A stretch of 64,000 nucleotides of DNA. Source: Domibacillus sp. PGB-M46. Lineage in GTDB: Bacteria > Bacillota > Bacilli > Bacillales > Domibacillaceae. A program made the translations under genes and the position numbers. This document shows, in pieces, positions 1-8,817 of this stretch. The stretch is taken from assembly GCF_022668875.1 (NCBI RefSeq), contig NZ_JAKGCR010000013.1, positions 38,776 to 102,775 on the forward strand, in the 5' to 3' direction. The notes below the pieces were generated by a model. That model was not told the DNA's origin. It saw only the letters and a list, made by a program, of their open reading frames with translations, and did no database searches. Each line of letters starts with the position of its first letter. Position 1 is the first letter of the stretch.

Positions 1-295
1 GAGCACGTGCTGACGGATCTGTATACTGCCACGTTTGAAAAGCAGTGAGTGCTGCCTGCATTGCCTGCTCGGCTTCTTGTTTTCCTGCCATCGAAACTGT
101 TCCGATCACTTCTTGCTTGCATGCCGGGTTGATGGATGCTGTTTTCGTTTCTGTCTGTACACGCTTTCCATTAATAACAAGCGGGTATTCTTCACCGAGC
201 TTTGTATTTACAAACCCAAGCGCCTCTTGAAATGCCTGCTTGTTTTCTTCCACATTAAAATCAGTAAATGGCTCGTGCTTGTATGCGATTACCAT
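1..295 (-). CDS. rocA: 1-pyrroline-5-carboxylate dehydrogenase RocA, N-terminal part (runs off the left edge)
   Basis: The first 98 codons read MVIAYKHEPFTDF... and follow the N-terminus of B. subtilis RocA closely (HEPFTDF, FVNTxLG, YPLVINGK, SINPA). The family oxidises glutamate-gamma-semialdehyde/P5C to glutamate with NAD, the last step of arginine, ornithine and proline breakdown in the cytosol. The ATG at 293-295 follows a GGGGGGATC ribosome site. The catalytic part lies outside the window. It is divergent from rocR, with a sigma-54 promoter and an activator site between them, which fits arginine-induced control by RocR. Identity rests on the N-terminus alone but the match is strong. Confidence 0.9.
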   Translation of the reverse strand, partial: MVIAYKHEPFTDFNVEENKQAFQEALGFVNTKLGEEYPLVINGKRVQTETKTASINPACKQEVIGTVSMAGKQEAEQAMQAALTAFQTWQYTDPSARA

Positions 296-334
296 GATGA
301 TCCCCCCAGAAAAATAACTGTCTCGCTTTATACT

Positions 335-352
335 ATGCAGGAATCATGCCAA
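335..352 (-). promoter_or_regulatory. sigma-54 (-24/-12) promoter of rocA
   Basis: On the minus strand this reads TTGGCATGATTCCTGCAT: GG and GC are 12 bases apart, as in the TGGCAC-N5-TTGC consensus. It lies 40 bases before the rocA start. B. subtilis roc genes use SigL (sigma-54) with RocR, so both site and context agree. Confidence 0.85.
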
Positions 353-401
353 CTTTTTAACGAGCGGAAGATCAGCTTTTGTTTTCTTGAATCTCTTTTA
401 A

Positions 402-420
402 TACGCAAAATTATTTTGCA
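402..420. promoter_or_regulatory. RocR-type upstream activating site
   Basis: A perfect inverted repeat, GCAAAAT-T-ATTTTGC (405-419), matches the enhancer type used by RocR and the related BkdR. It sits about 55 bases upstream of the rocA -24/-12 element and 85 bases before rocR, so it could activate rocA and also let RocR act on its own gene. Confidence 0.8.
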
Positions 421-505
421 TCTGACGAAAAAATTTGCCTTTTCAGTCCATTTTTTTTGCTCTATAGTGAATGAGAGCAACACACCTGAAACGGAGGACT
501 CCGGA

Positions 506-1915
506 ATGAAAGAAGATCAGCTGCATTTTATGAATGCCTTATATGAATATATTATGGATCAGGTCGACGTGGGGATTCATGCAATTGACGATGAAGGGAA
601 AACCATTATTTACAACCGAAAAATGCGTGAAATTGAAGCAATGGACACGCAGGATGTGCTGCACAAAAATGTACTGGACGTATTTATGTTTCCCGAAAAC
701 CAAAACAGTACGCTCGTCCGGGCACTGCAGCAGGGAGAAGAAACCGTCAATGTGAAACAAACATACTTTAATAATAAAGGAACGGAAATTACAACTATTA
801 ATCATACATTTCCGTTCCGGGAAAAGGATGAAATCCGCGGTGCCGTTGAAATGGCTAAGGATGTTACGAAAATTGAACGCCTCATGCGCAGCAGTACCCG
901 AAAGGAGGATACACGCTTTACCTTTGACAGCATTATCGGCAAAAGCGATGCCATACAGGAAGTGATCGAACTGTCAAAGAGGGCTACCCGCACTTCTTCT
1001 TATGTGCTTGTCGTCGGGGAAACCGGTACAGGAAAAGAACTGTTTGCACAAAGCATCCATAATGGGAGTGCCCGGGCTTCAGCACCGTTTATCTCGCAAA
1101 ACTGCGCGGCACTGCCAGACAACTTAATTGAAGGGCTGCTATTTGGTACCACAAAAGGGGCTTTTACCGGAGCTATTGACAGTGCCGGTTTATTCGAGCA
1201 GGCAGAAGGCGGCACGCTTCTTCTCGATGAGATCAACTCGATGAATATTCACCTGCAGGCGAAGCTGCTGCGTGTTCTTCAGGAAAAAAGGGTCAGACGG
1301 ATCGGCGGCACGAAAGATATTCCAATTAACGTCCGGATTATCGCCACGATCAATGAAGACCCTGTCGATGCAATCGCAAACGATCACTTGCGCAAGGACT
1401 TATATTACCGGCTTGGAGTAGTGACCATTTTTATTCCTCCGCTGCGCGAGCGCCTGGATGACATCCCGCTGTTGATCGAACAATTTATCACGAAATACAA
1501 TGCACTGTTTGATATGAAAGTGCTCGGTGTAAAGCCGGAAGTACTGGATGCTCTCAATGCGTATCATTGGCCTGGAAACGTGCGGGAGCTTGAGCATGTG
1601 ATCGAAGCATCCATGAATTTGCTTTTAGACGAGGACTGGATCGAATATGATCATCTCCCTTATCACTTCCGCCATAAATCAATGACAAGCGACCAGTCTG
1701 CACCCGTATCAAAGCTTGCCTCATTCCTTAATGGCGACGAAGAAGGAACCACTCATTTGAAAGATCAGCTGGATGCCTTTGAAAAATACTATATTGAGCA
1801 TTTCCTGCACAAGAACCAATGGAGTATTTCCAGGACCGCTAAACAGCTGGGCCTAAGCAGGCAAAGCCTTCAATACCGTTTAAAAAAAGTCGGCCTCTCT
1901 TCAAAAAATGAATAA
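506..1915 (+). CDS. rocR: RocR, sigma-54-dependent activator of arginine catabolism
   Basis: 469 residues. An N-terminal PAS-like sensor (about 1-125) is followed by an AAA+ sigma-54 activator domain: Walker A GETGTGKE at 171-178, the sigma-54 contact loop GAFTGA at 218-223 and Walker B LLLDE at 238-242. The C-terminus carries a Fis-type helix-turn-helix (SRTAKQLGLSRQSLQYRL). The ATG at 506 was chosen because ACGGAGG lies 8 bases upstream; the open frame reaches back to 35 but covers promoter DNA. A possible sigma-A promoter is TTTTCA (440-445), 17 bases, TATAGT (463-468). RocR of B. subtilis responds to ornithine or citrulline. Neighbours rocA and rocF support the role. Confidence 0.92.
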   Translation: MKEDQLHFMNALYEYIMDQVDVGIHAIDDEGKTIIYNRKMREIEAMDTQDVLHKNVLDVFMFPENQNSTLVRALQQGEETVNVKQTYFNNKGTEITTINHTFPFREKDEIRGAVEMAKDVTKIERLMRSSTRKEDTRFTFDSIIGKSDAIQEVIELSKRATRTSSYVLVVGETGTGKELFAQSIHNGSARASAPFISQNCAALPDNLIEGLLFGTTKGAFTGAIDSAGLFEQAEGGTLLLDEINSMNIHLQAKLLRVLQEKRVRRIGGTKDIPINVRIIATINEDPVDAIANDHLRKDLYYRLGVVTIFIPPLRERLDDIPLLIEQFITKYNALFDMKVLGVKPEVLDALNAYHWPGNVRELEHVIEASMNLLLDEDWIEYDHLPYHFRHKSMTSDQSAPVSKLASFLNGDEEGTTHLKDQLDAFEKYYIEHFLHKNQWSISRTAKQLGLSRQSLQYRLKKVGLSSKNE

Positions 1916-2013
1916 ACAAATATGAATACTCCAAAAGATGCGTGCTTGAGCCATTTTATTTTTTTATGTTTCATAAAACAGCAGGGCATTTACGATACAA
2001 AGGGGATATTTAC

Positions 2014-2919
2014 ATGCAAAAGAAACAAGTGTCAATCATAGGGGTGCCAATGGATTTAGGGCAAACACGCCGGGGTGTCGACATGGGTCCAAGCGCCATC
2101 CGCTATGCGGGACTGACAGAGCGGATCCGCATGCTTGGATATACAGTCCATGATGAAGGCGATATTAAAGTGGAAATTCAGGAACGGGCCATTCCAAAAG
2201 AAACAGCCAACTTAAAAAATTTAACAGCGGTTGCAGAAGCTAGTGAAGCGCTGGCAAAAAAAATGGAAGAAACGGTCAGCCAAGGCCGCTTTCCGCTTGT
2301 GCTCGGCGGTGATCACAGCGTGGCAATCGGAACACTTGCAGGCATCGCAAAAAAACACCAAAACCTCGGCTTGATCTGGTATGATGCGCACGGCGATTTA
2401 AACACATCGGAAACCTCTCCATCCGGCAACATTCACGGAATGCCGCTTGCCGCGAGCCTCGGCATCGGTCACCGCTCCCTCACCCATATTGGCGGCTATT
2501 CCCCGAAAGTAAAGCCGGAGAATGTGGTGATTATTGGGGCACGGGATCTGGATCATGGTGAGCGCGAACTGATTAAAGAAAAAGGAATTAAAGTGTACAC
2601 CATGCACGAAATAGACCGTCTTGGCATGACAGCCGTTATGAAAGAAACCATTGAGTATTTGCGTGAGCGCACCGATTATGTTCATCTTTCATTGGATCTC
2701 GATGGGCTTGATCCGACAGAAGCACCGGGAGTGGGGACGCCTGTAGCAGGCGGGCTCAGCTACCGTGAAAGCCACCTGGCGATGGAAATGCTTGAGGAAG
2801 CAGACATCATTACATCAGCAGAATTTGTAGAGGTCAACCCTATTTTAGATGAGAAAAATAAAACAGGCGATGCAGCAGTGGCGCTTATTGCTTCCCTGCT
2901 CGGTGAGAGACTTCTTTAA
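2014..2919 (+). CDS. rocF: Arginase
   Basis: 301 residues, the normal length for bacterial arginase, which hydrolyses L-arginine to ornithine and urea. The metal-binding ureohydrolase signatures are all visible: [10 protein letters not shown] (about residue 99), DAHGDLNT (about 126), HGMPL, and SLDLDGLDP near 228. The ATG at 2014 has AAAGGGGA about 7 bases upstream; the open frame starts earlier without a ribosome site. It lies 98 bases after rocR in the same direction. I see no -24/-12 element in that gap, so it may be read from rocR or from an unseen sigma-A promoter. In B. subtilis rocF is in rocDEF; here rocD and rocE are not adjacent. Confidence 0.95.
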   Translation: MQKKQVSIIGVPMDLGQTRRGVDMGPSAIRYAGLTERIRMLGYTVHDEGDIKVEIQERAIPKETANLKNLTAVAEASEALAKKMEETVSQGRFPLVLGGDHSVAIGTLAGIAKKHQNLGLIWYDAHGDLNTSETSPSGNIHGMPLAASLGIGHRSLTHIGGYSPKVKPENVVIIGARDLDHGERELIKEKGIKVYTMHEIDRLGMTAVMKETIEYLRERTDYVHLSLDLDGLDPTEAPGVGTPVAGGLSYRESHLAMEMLEEADIITSAEFVEVNPILDEKNKTGDAAVALIASLLGERLL

Positions 2920-2952
2920 AAAAAGCCGCACAGCTCTGTGCGGCTTTTTTTA
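2920..2952. terminator. Bidirectional terminator between rocF and kimA
   Basis: Stem GCCGCACA/TGTGCGGC (2925-2944) is flanked by an A-run and a T-run, so it can end both the rocF transcript and the convergent kimA transcript. It abuts both stop codons. Confidence 0.9.
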
Positions 2953-4776
2953 CTTTTTCAAATGATACGGCACTGTTGTGACAACGACATTTCTGCGGTA
3001 AAGCAGAAAAGCCCGGATAAGCAGACTGGATTGATTGTGAAGAAAATTATGCCAGCCTTTTTTCGTAATAAACTGCGGAATAAGAACCGTCACCTGGTAG
3101 TTCGATTCACGCGCCTTATGTTCTACTGTATCCACAAATTTTGTCAGCGGCTGAATAATACTCCGATAATGCGAATGCAGGGTAACCAGCCGTACATCCG
3201 GCTGCCATATATTCCATTTTTCTTCAAACTTCTTTTCTTCTTCTCTTTCAAACGCAACGTAAACGGCAATAATCCGCTCAGGCGAAAGAGACTTCGCATA
3301 GTTTAAAGAGTTTTCAACTACATGCGTAATACCAGAAACCGGCACAATGATAATATTTCCTTCAATCGGAACAGCAGGCTCACATGTGGTAATACGCAGC
3401 TGGTCACCGACCGCTTCATAATGCATTTTAATCCGATGAAAGAGGTAAATAATAATAGGCAGAAACACAAGTACCGGCCAAACCTGCGCAAACTTTGTTA
3501 AGAAGAACACGATTGTGACAACAAAGCTGATTAAAGCTCCAGTTGTATTAATCACAAATTTCGCGGCCCATCCTTTCGGCTTTTCACGAAGCCATTTGAC
3601 CATCATTCCCGTCTGTGAAAGTGTAAACGGAATAAACACACCGACCGCATAAAGTGGAATCAAGTTTTCCGTGTGCCCGCCAAATAAAATAATTAAAAGG
3701 ATAGAAGCAGCACCCAGGATCATAATGCCATTCGAGTAGCCAAGCCGATCTCCTCTAAGGGTAAACATTCTCGGGATAAATTTATCCTGCGCCAAATTTA
3801 CCGCCAGCAAAGGGAATGCCGAATATCCTGTATTCGCGGCGAGAATTAAAATTAAAGCCGTCGTTCCTTGAATAAAGAAATACATAAAAGTGCGGCCGAA
3901 TGTTTCTTCTGCAATTTGAGAAACGACCGTTACTTCCGCCAGCGGCGAGACGCCATAATAATAAGCCAAATATACAATGCCCCAAAACAATAGAGCCAGC
4001 AGAAGCCCCATCGCTGTCAGCGTTCTGGCTGCATTGACCGGGGCCGGGCTTTTAAAATTCGGAATTGCATTGGAAATTGCTTCAACTCCCGTTAAAGCAG
4101 AACTTCCCGATGCGAACGCCCGCAGCAAAATAAACAAGCTGATGCCTGCAACCGGGGTTCCGGCCGGAGTATGCAGATCGGGCGGCACCTCTCCAGTTGC
4201 GATTCGAAACAGCCCCACACCAATTAAAATAAACAAAGCAAGGACAAACAAATAAACCGGATACGCCAGCACGGAGGCAGATTCTGTTACCCCCCGCAAA
4301 TTAAGAAGCGTTAACAGCACAACGAATATAACGGCAATCATTACATTGTATTCATGCAGAGCCGGAAAAGCGGACGTAATCGCGTCCGTACCAGCCGACA
4401 CACTAACAGCAACCGTTAAAATATAATCAACCAGCAGTGATCCCCCGGCTATCAGCCCCGGATTGGTTCCCAGGTTTGTTTTCGACACCACATAGGCACC
4501 GCCGCCTTGCGGATAAGCATAAATAATCTGCCGATAAGACAGGATCAATGCTGTTAATAAAATGAGCACACCGAACGCGATCGGAACCGAATACCAAAAA
4601 GCAGCTGCACTAACAGTCATTAAAACAAGCAGTATCTGTTCCGGGCCATACGCAACAGACGAAAGGGCATCTGAGGACAAAATAGCAAGCGCTTTTGTTT
4701 TGTTTAATTTTTGTTCTCCAAGCTCAGTTGATTTTAACGGCCGCCCGATCAAAAACCGTTTTACAGAAGACACCAT
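2950..4776 (-). CDS. kimA: High-affinity potassium importer KimA (YdaO)
   Basis: 608 residues against 607 for B. subtilis KimA, and nearly collinear with it (KRFLIG, ALSSVAYG, YPQGGGAY, YHLKK at the end). It is an APC-superfamily membrane protein of about 12 helices followed by a cytosolic tail (from about 460). KimA takes up K+ with protons and is inhibited by c-di-AMP. The start at 4776 aligns with the B. subtilis start and has GATGGTG upstream; ATG at 4788 is the alternative. The gene is preceded by a c-di-AMP riboswitch about 300 bases upstream, as in B. subtilis, so both RNA and protein are probably controlled by the same messenger. The long leader holds a second terminator-like hairpin. 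Confidence 0.93.
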   Translation of the reverse strand: MVSSVKRFLIGRPLKSTELGEQKLNKTKALAILSSDALSSVAYGPEQILLVLMTVSAAAFWYSVPIAFGVLILLTALILSYRQIIYAYPQGGGAYVVSKTNLGTNPGLIAGGSLLVDYILTVAVSVSAGTDAITSAFPALHEYNVMIAVIFVVLLTLLNLRGVTESASVLAYPVYLFVLALFILIGVGLFRIATGEVPPDLHTPAGTPVAGISLFILLRAFASGSSALTGVEAISNAIPNFKSPAPVNAARTLTAMGLLLALLFWGIVYLAYYYGVSPLAEVTVVSQIAEETFGRTFMYFFIQGTTALILILAANTGYSAFPLLAVNLAQDKFIPRMFTLRGDRLGYSNGIMILGAASILLIILFGGHTENLIPLYAVGVFIPFTLSQTGMMVKWLREKPKGWAAKFVINTTGALISFVVTIVFFLTKFAQVWPVLVFLPIIIYLFHRIKMHYEAVGDQLRITTCEPAVPIEGNIIIVPVSGITHVVENSLNYAKSLSPERIIAVYVAFEREEEKKFEEKWNIWQPDVRLVTLHSHYRSIIQPLTKFVDTVEHKARESNYQVTVLIPQFITKKGWHNFLHNQSSLLIRAFLLYRRNVVVTTVPYHLKK

Positions 4777-4837
4777 GTTGTTCACCATCCAGTTTTGAAG
4801 TGTGTATTTTCTGTTCTTTCTTGCTGTTTTTACGCAG

Positions 4838-4916
4838 AAAAAAACCAATGACATTTTTTCCACGCGAAAACAAGAAAAGAATTTTCCTGATTTGCAATTG
4901 AAAAAAACATCATTGG
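4838..4916 (-). terminator. Second terminator-like hairpin in the kimA leader
   Basis: On the minus strand CCAATGA (4916-4910) can pair with TCATTGG (4851-4845); adjoining T and A runs extend the stem across two mismatches. Seven T follow directly (4844-4838). It lies between the riboswitch and the kimA start. The loop is long (about 45 bases), so its strength is uncertain. Confidence 0.4.
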
Positions 4917-4990
4917 TCTACGTAACGCCCAGCAAGCAATTCTGCCCTCTTTGCGTTCTGTCTTCCAAGCTGTTTTTTAAAAATAGGCAT
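4910..4990 (-). other. Possible 26-codon leader ORF ahead of kimA
   Basis: ATG at 4990, product MPIFKKQLGRQ... ending at TGA (4912-4910). The stop codon lies inside the 5' arm of the terminator-like hairpin at 4838-4916, so a ribosome finishing this ORF would mask that arm. The ribosome site is weak (GCAGGT, about 9 bases upstream). It may be chance. Confidence 0.25.
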
Positions 4991-5046
4991 AATAAAAAGA
5001 CCTGCTTTTTTGATCAAGCTGCTCTCTTTCGCAGCAATATACGCCA

Positions 5047-5222
5047 CAAAAAAAAGCCCCCTGAATAAAGGTGGTCTTTAGACCTCCCTCGCTTTAGCCG
5101 ACGAAGTTAGCTGACGGGCAGGATGGCGAAAGAGTACTCTCATCCCTTCCACAAAAACCGTGGAATTAGCCCCGGAAAAATTGGGTCCTCCGTTCCCCTC
5201 TGGGGGATTAAGCCGATTATGC
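5047..5222 (-). promoter_or_regulatory. c-di-AMP riboswitch (ydaO-yuaA class) with its terminator
   Basis: On the minus strand the region carries the conserved blocks of this class: GGAACGGAGGACCCAA, a CCGGGGCTAATTCC stretch, GGGATGAGAGTACTC and CCCGTCAGCTAACTTCGTCG. A GGTCTAAAGACC hairpin and a CCaCCT/AGGgGG stem followed by eight T (5047-5078) form the likely terminator. In this class c-di-AMP binding causes termination, lowering K+ uptake when the messenger is high. Confidence 0.92.
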
Positions 5223-5238
5223 GCTTGTTGATGACATC

Positions 5239-5267
5239 ATTCTACTGCGCTCACTTTTTAAAGTCAA
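5239..5267 (-). promoter_or_regulatory. sigma-A promoter of the kimA riboswitch transcript
   Basis: Minus strand TTGACT (5267-5262), 17-base spacer, TAGAAT (5244-5239). Transcription would start just before the aptamer. Confidence 0.85.
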
Positions 5268-5274
5268 TAGAATT

Positions 5275-5646
5275 TTAGTCAGCAGTCACTTCTTTTTCCA
5301 AATTGCGGTCGATCACAAATATTTCAATGCGTTCCCCTGTTTTGGTACTCATATCACTATGGCTTGAGAGCACTTTACAGCCTGTATACTTTTCGACGAT
5401 TTCCTCGAATTGACTGCTGTACATTTCCCGCAGCACCTGGCGCATTTCCTTTACAAGCTTCCGTCCATCCTGGTGGCCGGCCAGGTGCTTTTCTTCTACC
5501 GTCATCACGCCTTTGAAACGGGCGATCACCATATCCTGAACGATATAGATTTTCGTTTCCTGCGGTCCCCGCCCAATCAATTCGCGCTGCAGCTTAATAA
5601 GTGCTTCACCCAGCTCGGCTTCAAGCTTTTTTTTCCGTCCTGCCAC
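5275..5646 (-). CDS. DUF2294 family protein
   Basis: 123 residues, cytosolic, no membrane segment. The pattern RGPQETKIYIVQDM, ARFKG, TVEEKHL and GRKLVKEMR is typical of the DUF2294 family, often labelled Na-translocating decarboxylase-like and represented by YbcI in B. subtilis; the reaction, if any, is not established. The start is GTG at 5646, chosen for GGGAGG 8 bases upstream; an ATG 16 bases earlier is out of frame. The stop lies 8 bases upstream of the kimA -35 box. It follows the DUF445 gene in the same direction, separated by a hairpin without a T-run (ATCTGTAA/TTACAGAT, 5706-5729). Confidence 0.75.
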   Translation of the reverse strand: MAGRKKKLEAELGEALIKLQRELIGRGPQETKIYIVQDMVIARFKGVMTVEEKHLAGHQDGRKLVKEMRQVLREMYSSQFEEIVEKYTGCKVLSSHSDMSTKTGERIEIFVIDRNLEKEVTAD

Positions 5647-5728
5647 TGCCTCTTCCTCCCATTTGTCAAGATCAACCGTTTTTCATCATACGTTGAATCG
5701 TAAACATCTGTAAAGAAGAAATTACAGA

Positions 5729-6988
5729 TTACACAAGAGTCTGAATACCGGCCAGCACAAGACCGATGAAAAAGCCGCAGACAGCCCCATTTACTCGAAT
5801 CCATTGCAGATCTTTGCCAATATGGTTTTCCATCATCTCGACAAGTGTTTCATTATCAAGCTTGTTTAAATTTTCTTCGACCAGCTTACCGATTTTTGAA
5901 TGGTTTTCTTCAACGAGCACACCTATTTGATGCTGAGCCCACGCTTCCAGCCGGTTTATTTTATCGGGATTATCCTGCACGCTTCGAATCGTCCGGTTTA
6001 CAAAAGGAAGAATATAGTTCTCCATGCATTCACCGCTTTCGATAAAAGCAGAAGCTTTTTGCTGAATGGATACTAAAATCTCCTCGATTTTCCCGGAAAG
6101 CTCCCAGTCATGAATCGCTGCTTCTTTCCGAGCCTCTATAACCTCCATCCATTCTTTCCGTTCTGTAATTCCCCGCATTTCTTCCTTCACCTTTAATAAA
6201 AGCGTCTGCCGGTTCATATCCTCCGGGTTCTTTATATTAATGAGTGCATTCCGCAGCAGGTTTTGCAGAAGGCTTCCCAGCTTTTCTTCGCTTAACATCT
6301 GCTGGAACGATTTCAGGGCAAACTGCATAAATCCATCCAGCTCCAAGCCCTCGATGGCTCTTAAAGCTGTTCGGCCGAGCTGTCGGCTCGTTTCATTTTT
6401 ATTCAGCCACTGCTCCATGCGATCAAGCATATAATCAAGCGCTTTTTCATCGTATTGATGATGAATCAGCTTCTCTACGGCCATTTCGATCACGTGCCCT
6501 GTATCAATAGAACGCAATGCCTTTTTTAGTTCTTTTTCAATCAGAGGCGCTATTTTTGCCACATCGATGGAGCGGACCATTTGATCAAGAAGCCCATTGA
6601 TTTCTTTTTTTACCGCTTCTGACGAAACTTCTTTTTGGATAACCGGTATCATTTTTTGAATAACATGCGCATTTTGCAGCTTACTTTGAATGCTCTCTTT
6701 AGAAAGCCAGTCGTTTTCCAGTGTATTTACGAGCGCCGCTACAATTTTTTTGCGGTTTTTTGGTAGAAGAGCTGTATGCGGAATAGGAATGCCCATTGGA
6801 TGACGAAACAGCGCTGTTACAGCAAACCAGTCAGCAAGACCGCCAACAAGGCCCGCTTCAAATCCGCCATGCAAAATAGCACTCCAGGCTGTTTCTTGAA
6901 AAGGAATAGTTGCAATAAAACCACCGCCCATCACAGCAAGTGATGCACTGGCTAAATGCTTCGATTGTGTTGGTTTTTTATTTGTCAT
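5729..6988 (-). CDS. DUF445 family membrane protein
   Basis: 419 residues. A hydrophobic N-terminus (about 12-60) contains GGLADWFAVTALFRHPMG, the hallmark of DUF445 proteins (E. coli YjiN type). A long, largely helical and charged middle region follows, and a single membrane segment ends the protein (GFFIGLVLAGIQTLV). The topology suggests a membrane-anchored coiled body; function is unknown. The ATG at 6988 has GGAAGGTG 9 bases upstream. A TATAAT-like box on the minus strand near 7025 may be its promoter. Confidence 0.8.
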   Translation of the reverse strand: MTNKKPTQSKHLASASLAVMGGGFIATIPFQETAWSAILHGGFEAGLVGGLADWFAVTALFRHPMGIPIPHTALLPKNRKKIVAALVNTLENDWLSKESIQSKLQNAHVIQKMIPVIQKEVSSEAVKKEINGLLDQMVRSIDVAKIAPLIEKELKKALRSIDTGHVIEMAVEKLIHHQYDEKALDYMLDRMEQWLNKNETSRQLGRTALRAIEGLELDGFMQFALKSFQQMLSEEKLGSLLQNLLRNALINIKNPEDMNRQTLLLKVKEEMRGITERKEWMEVIEARKEAAIHDWELSGKIEEILVSIQQKASAFIESGECMENYILPFVNRTIRSVQDNPDKINRLEAWAQHQIGVLVEENHSKIGKLVEENLNKLDNETLVEMMENHIGKDLQWIRVNGAVCGFFIGLVLAGIQTLV

Positions 6989-7079
6989 ATTTTCTGCACC
7001 TTCCGTACGTTCTGTTCCTTTTATTATAGCAATAATGTGAAAAATATTTTAACGTGAAGCAGATAATTTTTATATTATA

Positions 7080-7108
7080 TTGACATAACTAAATATTATT
7101 TGTTATCC
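7080..7108 (+). promoter_or_regulatory. Promoter of the lysine riboswitch transcript
   Basis: TTGACA (7080-7085), 17 bases, TTATCC (7103-7108). The -35 is perfect, the -10 weak; the aptamer begins about 35 bases downstream. Confidence 0.6.
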
Positions 7109-7144
7109 TCTAGTTTGTAAAAATTGAATATAAAATCCTCATGG

Positions 7145-7333
7145 CTGTCTCAATGAGGTAGAGGTTGCGATTATTAAAAGTAGCATATCGGAAGTCTAAT
7201 GGGGCTGTTGAAGATATGTGAAAGGAAGGGTCGCCGAAGTTTGAAGCATCCATTTTATGCTTCGAGCTGGGTTTGTATCGAATAGGTGCAAAACTGTCAC
7301 GGATTGATTCTGTGGAGAACTATAAAGAGACAG
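7145..7333 (+). promoter_or_regulatory. Lysine riboswitch (L-box) aptamer
   Basis: P1 forms between CTGTCTC (7145-7151) and GAGACAG (7327-7333). Inside are the class signatures: GGTAGAGGTTGCGA, AAAAGTAGCAT, AAAGGAAGGGTCGCCGAAG and CTGTCACGGATTG...TGTGGAGAACTAT. L-box aptamers bind lysine and usually shut off lysine synthesis or uptake. The downstream permease is therefore probably a lysine importer. Confidence 0.93.
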
Positions 7334-7353
7334 AAAATGAGGGTTATAACGAT

Positions 7354-7388
7354 AAAACACAAATGTCCCATGCATTTGTGTTTTTTAT
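7354..7388 (+). terminator. Regulated terminator of the L-box
   Basis: Stem ACACAAATG (7357-7365)/CATTTGTGT (7373-7381) followed by T6 lies directly after the aptamer and before the ribosome site, as expected for a lysine-induced attenuator. Confidence 0.9.
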
Positions 7389-7404
7389 TTAGGAGGAACA
7401 TGGA

Positions 7405-8799
7405 ATGGATAAAAAATGGGGATTATGGCTTCTGACAGCTATTGTCGTCGGAAACATGGTCGGTTCCGGTATTTTTATGCTGCCGAGCACACTGGCCCAG
7501 ATAGCGAGCCCGCTTGGTGTAACGATTGCCTGGCTTCTGACTGGTTTCGGCGTTTTAATGATTGCTCTCGTGTTTGGCACATTGTCAATTCGCAAGCCTG
7601 AATTAACAGGCGGCCCGCAAAGCTATGCGCGGTCGTTGTTTGACTCACCAAAGTACGGAAAAACTGCCGGCTTTTCGATGGTATGGGGCTATTGGGTCGC
7701 CAACTGGATCAGCAATGTCGCGATCATTACAAGTTTTGCAGGCTACTTATCAACGTTTTTCCCGGTTATGAGAAGTGAACATCCTCTTTTCACAATTGGC
7801 TCTCAGCAAGTTTCTGTAGGGCAGACGATTACATTTGTCATTTGCAGCTTACTGCTTTGGGGCACACATTTTATTTTGATCACAAGCATGCAAACTGCCG
7901 GTAAGTTAAATTTTGTCGCTACTGCTTCAAAAGTGATCGGGTTTCTGCTGTTTATTACAGCTGCTCTGTTCGCTTTCCAAGTATCGAATTTTGGCGAGAT
8001 GTATACACTGATTACAGACAGTGAAGGCCAGACGCACGGTTTGTTCAGTCAAGTAAACATGGCAGCTATTTCTACGCTTTGGGCATTTGTTGGAATCGAG
8101 TCAGCCGTTATCTTATCCGGCCGGGCGAAATCCCAGCGTGATGTTGGACGTGCAACGGTTCTTGGCCTGCTCATTGCTCTTGCCATTTATGTAGCGCTGA
8201 CCCTGATTACGATGGGTGTATTGCCGCAGGACGTGTTAAGATCATCTGATAAGCCATTTGTCGATGCTCTTTCTGTTTTAATCGGCGATACAGGAGCAAC
8301 CGTGATGGCCCTGCTTGCGGTGATTTCGTTGTTCGGTTCCACAATTGGCTGGATTCTGCTCGCCTCTGAGGTGCCATACACTGCAGCGAAAGAAGGCAAT
8401 TTCCCGGCTTTCTTTGGGAAAGTGAATAAAAAAGGCAGCCCGTCTCGCTCATTGGCCATCACAAATGCGATGTCACAGATTTTCGTTTTCTCGACAATTT
8501 CCGGAACAATCAGCGAAGCATTCACGTTTTTAACAACGTCCGCTACGCTTGCTTACTTGATTCCGTACCTGGTATCGTCTCTGTATCTGTTAAAGCTTAC
8601 TTTAAAAGGCGAAACGTACGAAGCAGGCGACAAAGCGCGCATCCGTCACGGGGTTATTGCCGCAATTGCGCTTGTATACTCTCTTTGGGTTATTAAATCA
8701 GGAACAGCTGACTGGTTAACCTTTACGCTTGGAATCGGATTGTTCCTTCTAGGTATTGTCATCTACCCTATTCTGCGTCGCTCACGTCTTATTAAATAA
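7405..8799 (+). CDS. Lysine-riboswitch-controlled APC amino acid permease (YvsH/ArcD-like)
   Basis: 464 residues with about 12 membrane helices. The N-terminal GNMVGSGIFMLPSTLA motif and overall pattern place it with the basic amino acid/polyamine antiporters (ArcD/LysP-like; B. subtilis YvsH, which also has an L-box). The ATG at 7405 has AGGAGG 8 bases upstream; an ATG at 7400 is out of frame. Control by a lysine riboswitch makes lysine the best substrate guess: uptake when intracellular lysine is low. The family also contains arginine/ornithine exchangers, so specificity is inferred from the regulation. Confidence 0.85.
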   Translation: MDKKWGLWLLTAIVVGNMVGSGIFMLPSTLAQIASPLGVTIAWLLTGFGVLMIALVFGTLSIRKPELTGGPQSYARSLFDSPKYGKTAGFSMVWGYWVANWISNVAIITSFAGYLSTFFPVMRSEHPLFTIGSQQVSVGQTITFVICSLLLWGTHFILITSMQTAGKLNFVATASKVIGFLLFITAALFAFQVSNFGEMYTLITDSEGQTHGLFSQVNMAAISTLWAFVGIESAVILSGRAKSQRDVGRATVLGLLIALAIYVALTLITMGVLPQDVLRSSDKPFVDALSVLIGDTGATVMALLAVISLFGSTIGWILLASEVPYTAAKEGNFPAFFGKVNKKGSPSRSLAITNAMSQIFVFSTISGTISEAFTFLTTSATLAYLIPYLVSSLYLLKLTLKGETYEAGDKARIRHGVIAAIALVYSLWVIKSGTADWLTFTLGIGLFLLGIVIYPILRRSRLIK

Positions 8800-8817
8800 A
8801 TCTCTTCTTTATACAGA

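Noticed and set aside
35..505. N-terminal extension of rocR by 157 codons
   Set aside because: It would translate the rocA promoter, the activator site and antisense rocA; the ATG at 506 has a proper ribosome site and aligns with RocR.
2938..3306. 122-codon plus-strand frame inside kimA
   Set aside because: It starts within the rocF/kimA terminator and is antisense to a well-conserved gene.
5706..5729. ATCTGTAA/TTACAGAT hairpin as a terminator between the DUF445 and DUF2294 genes
   Set aside because: No T-run follows on the transcribed strand; left as a possible mRNA processing hairpin only.
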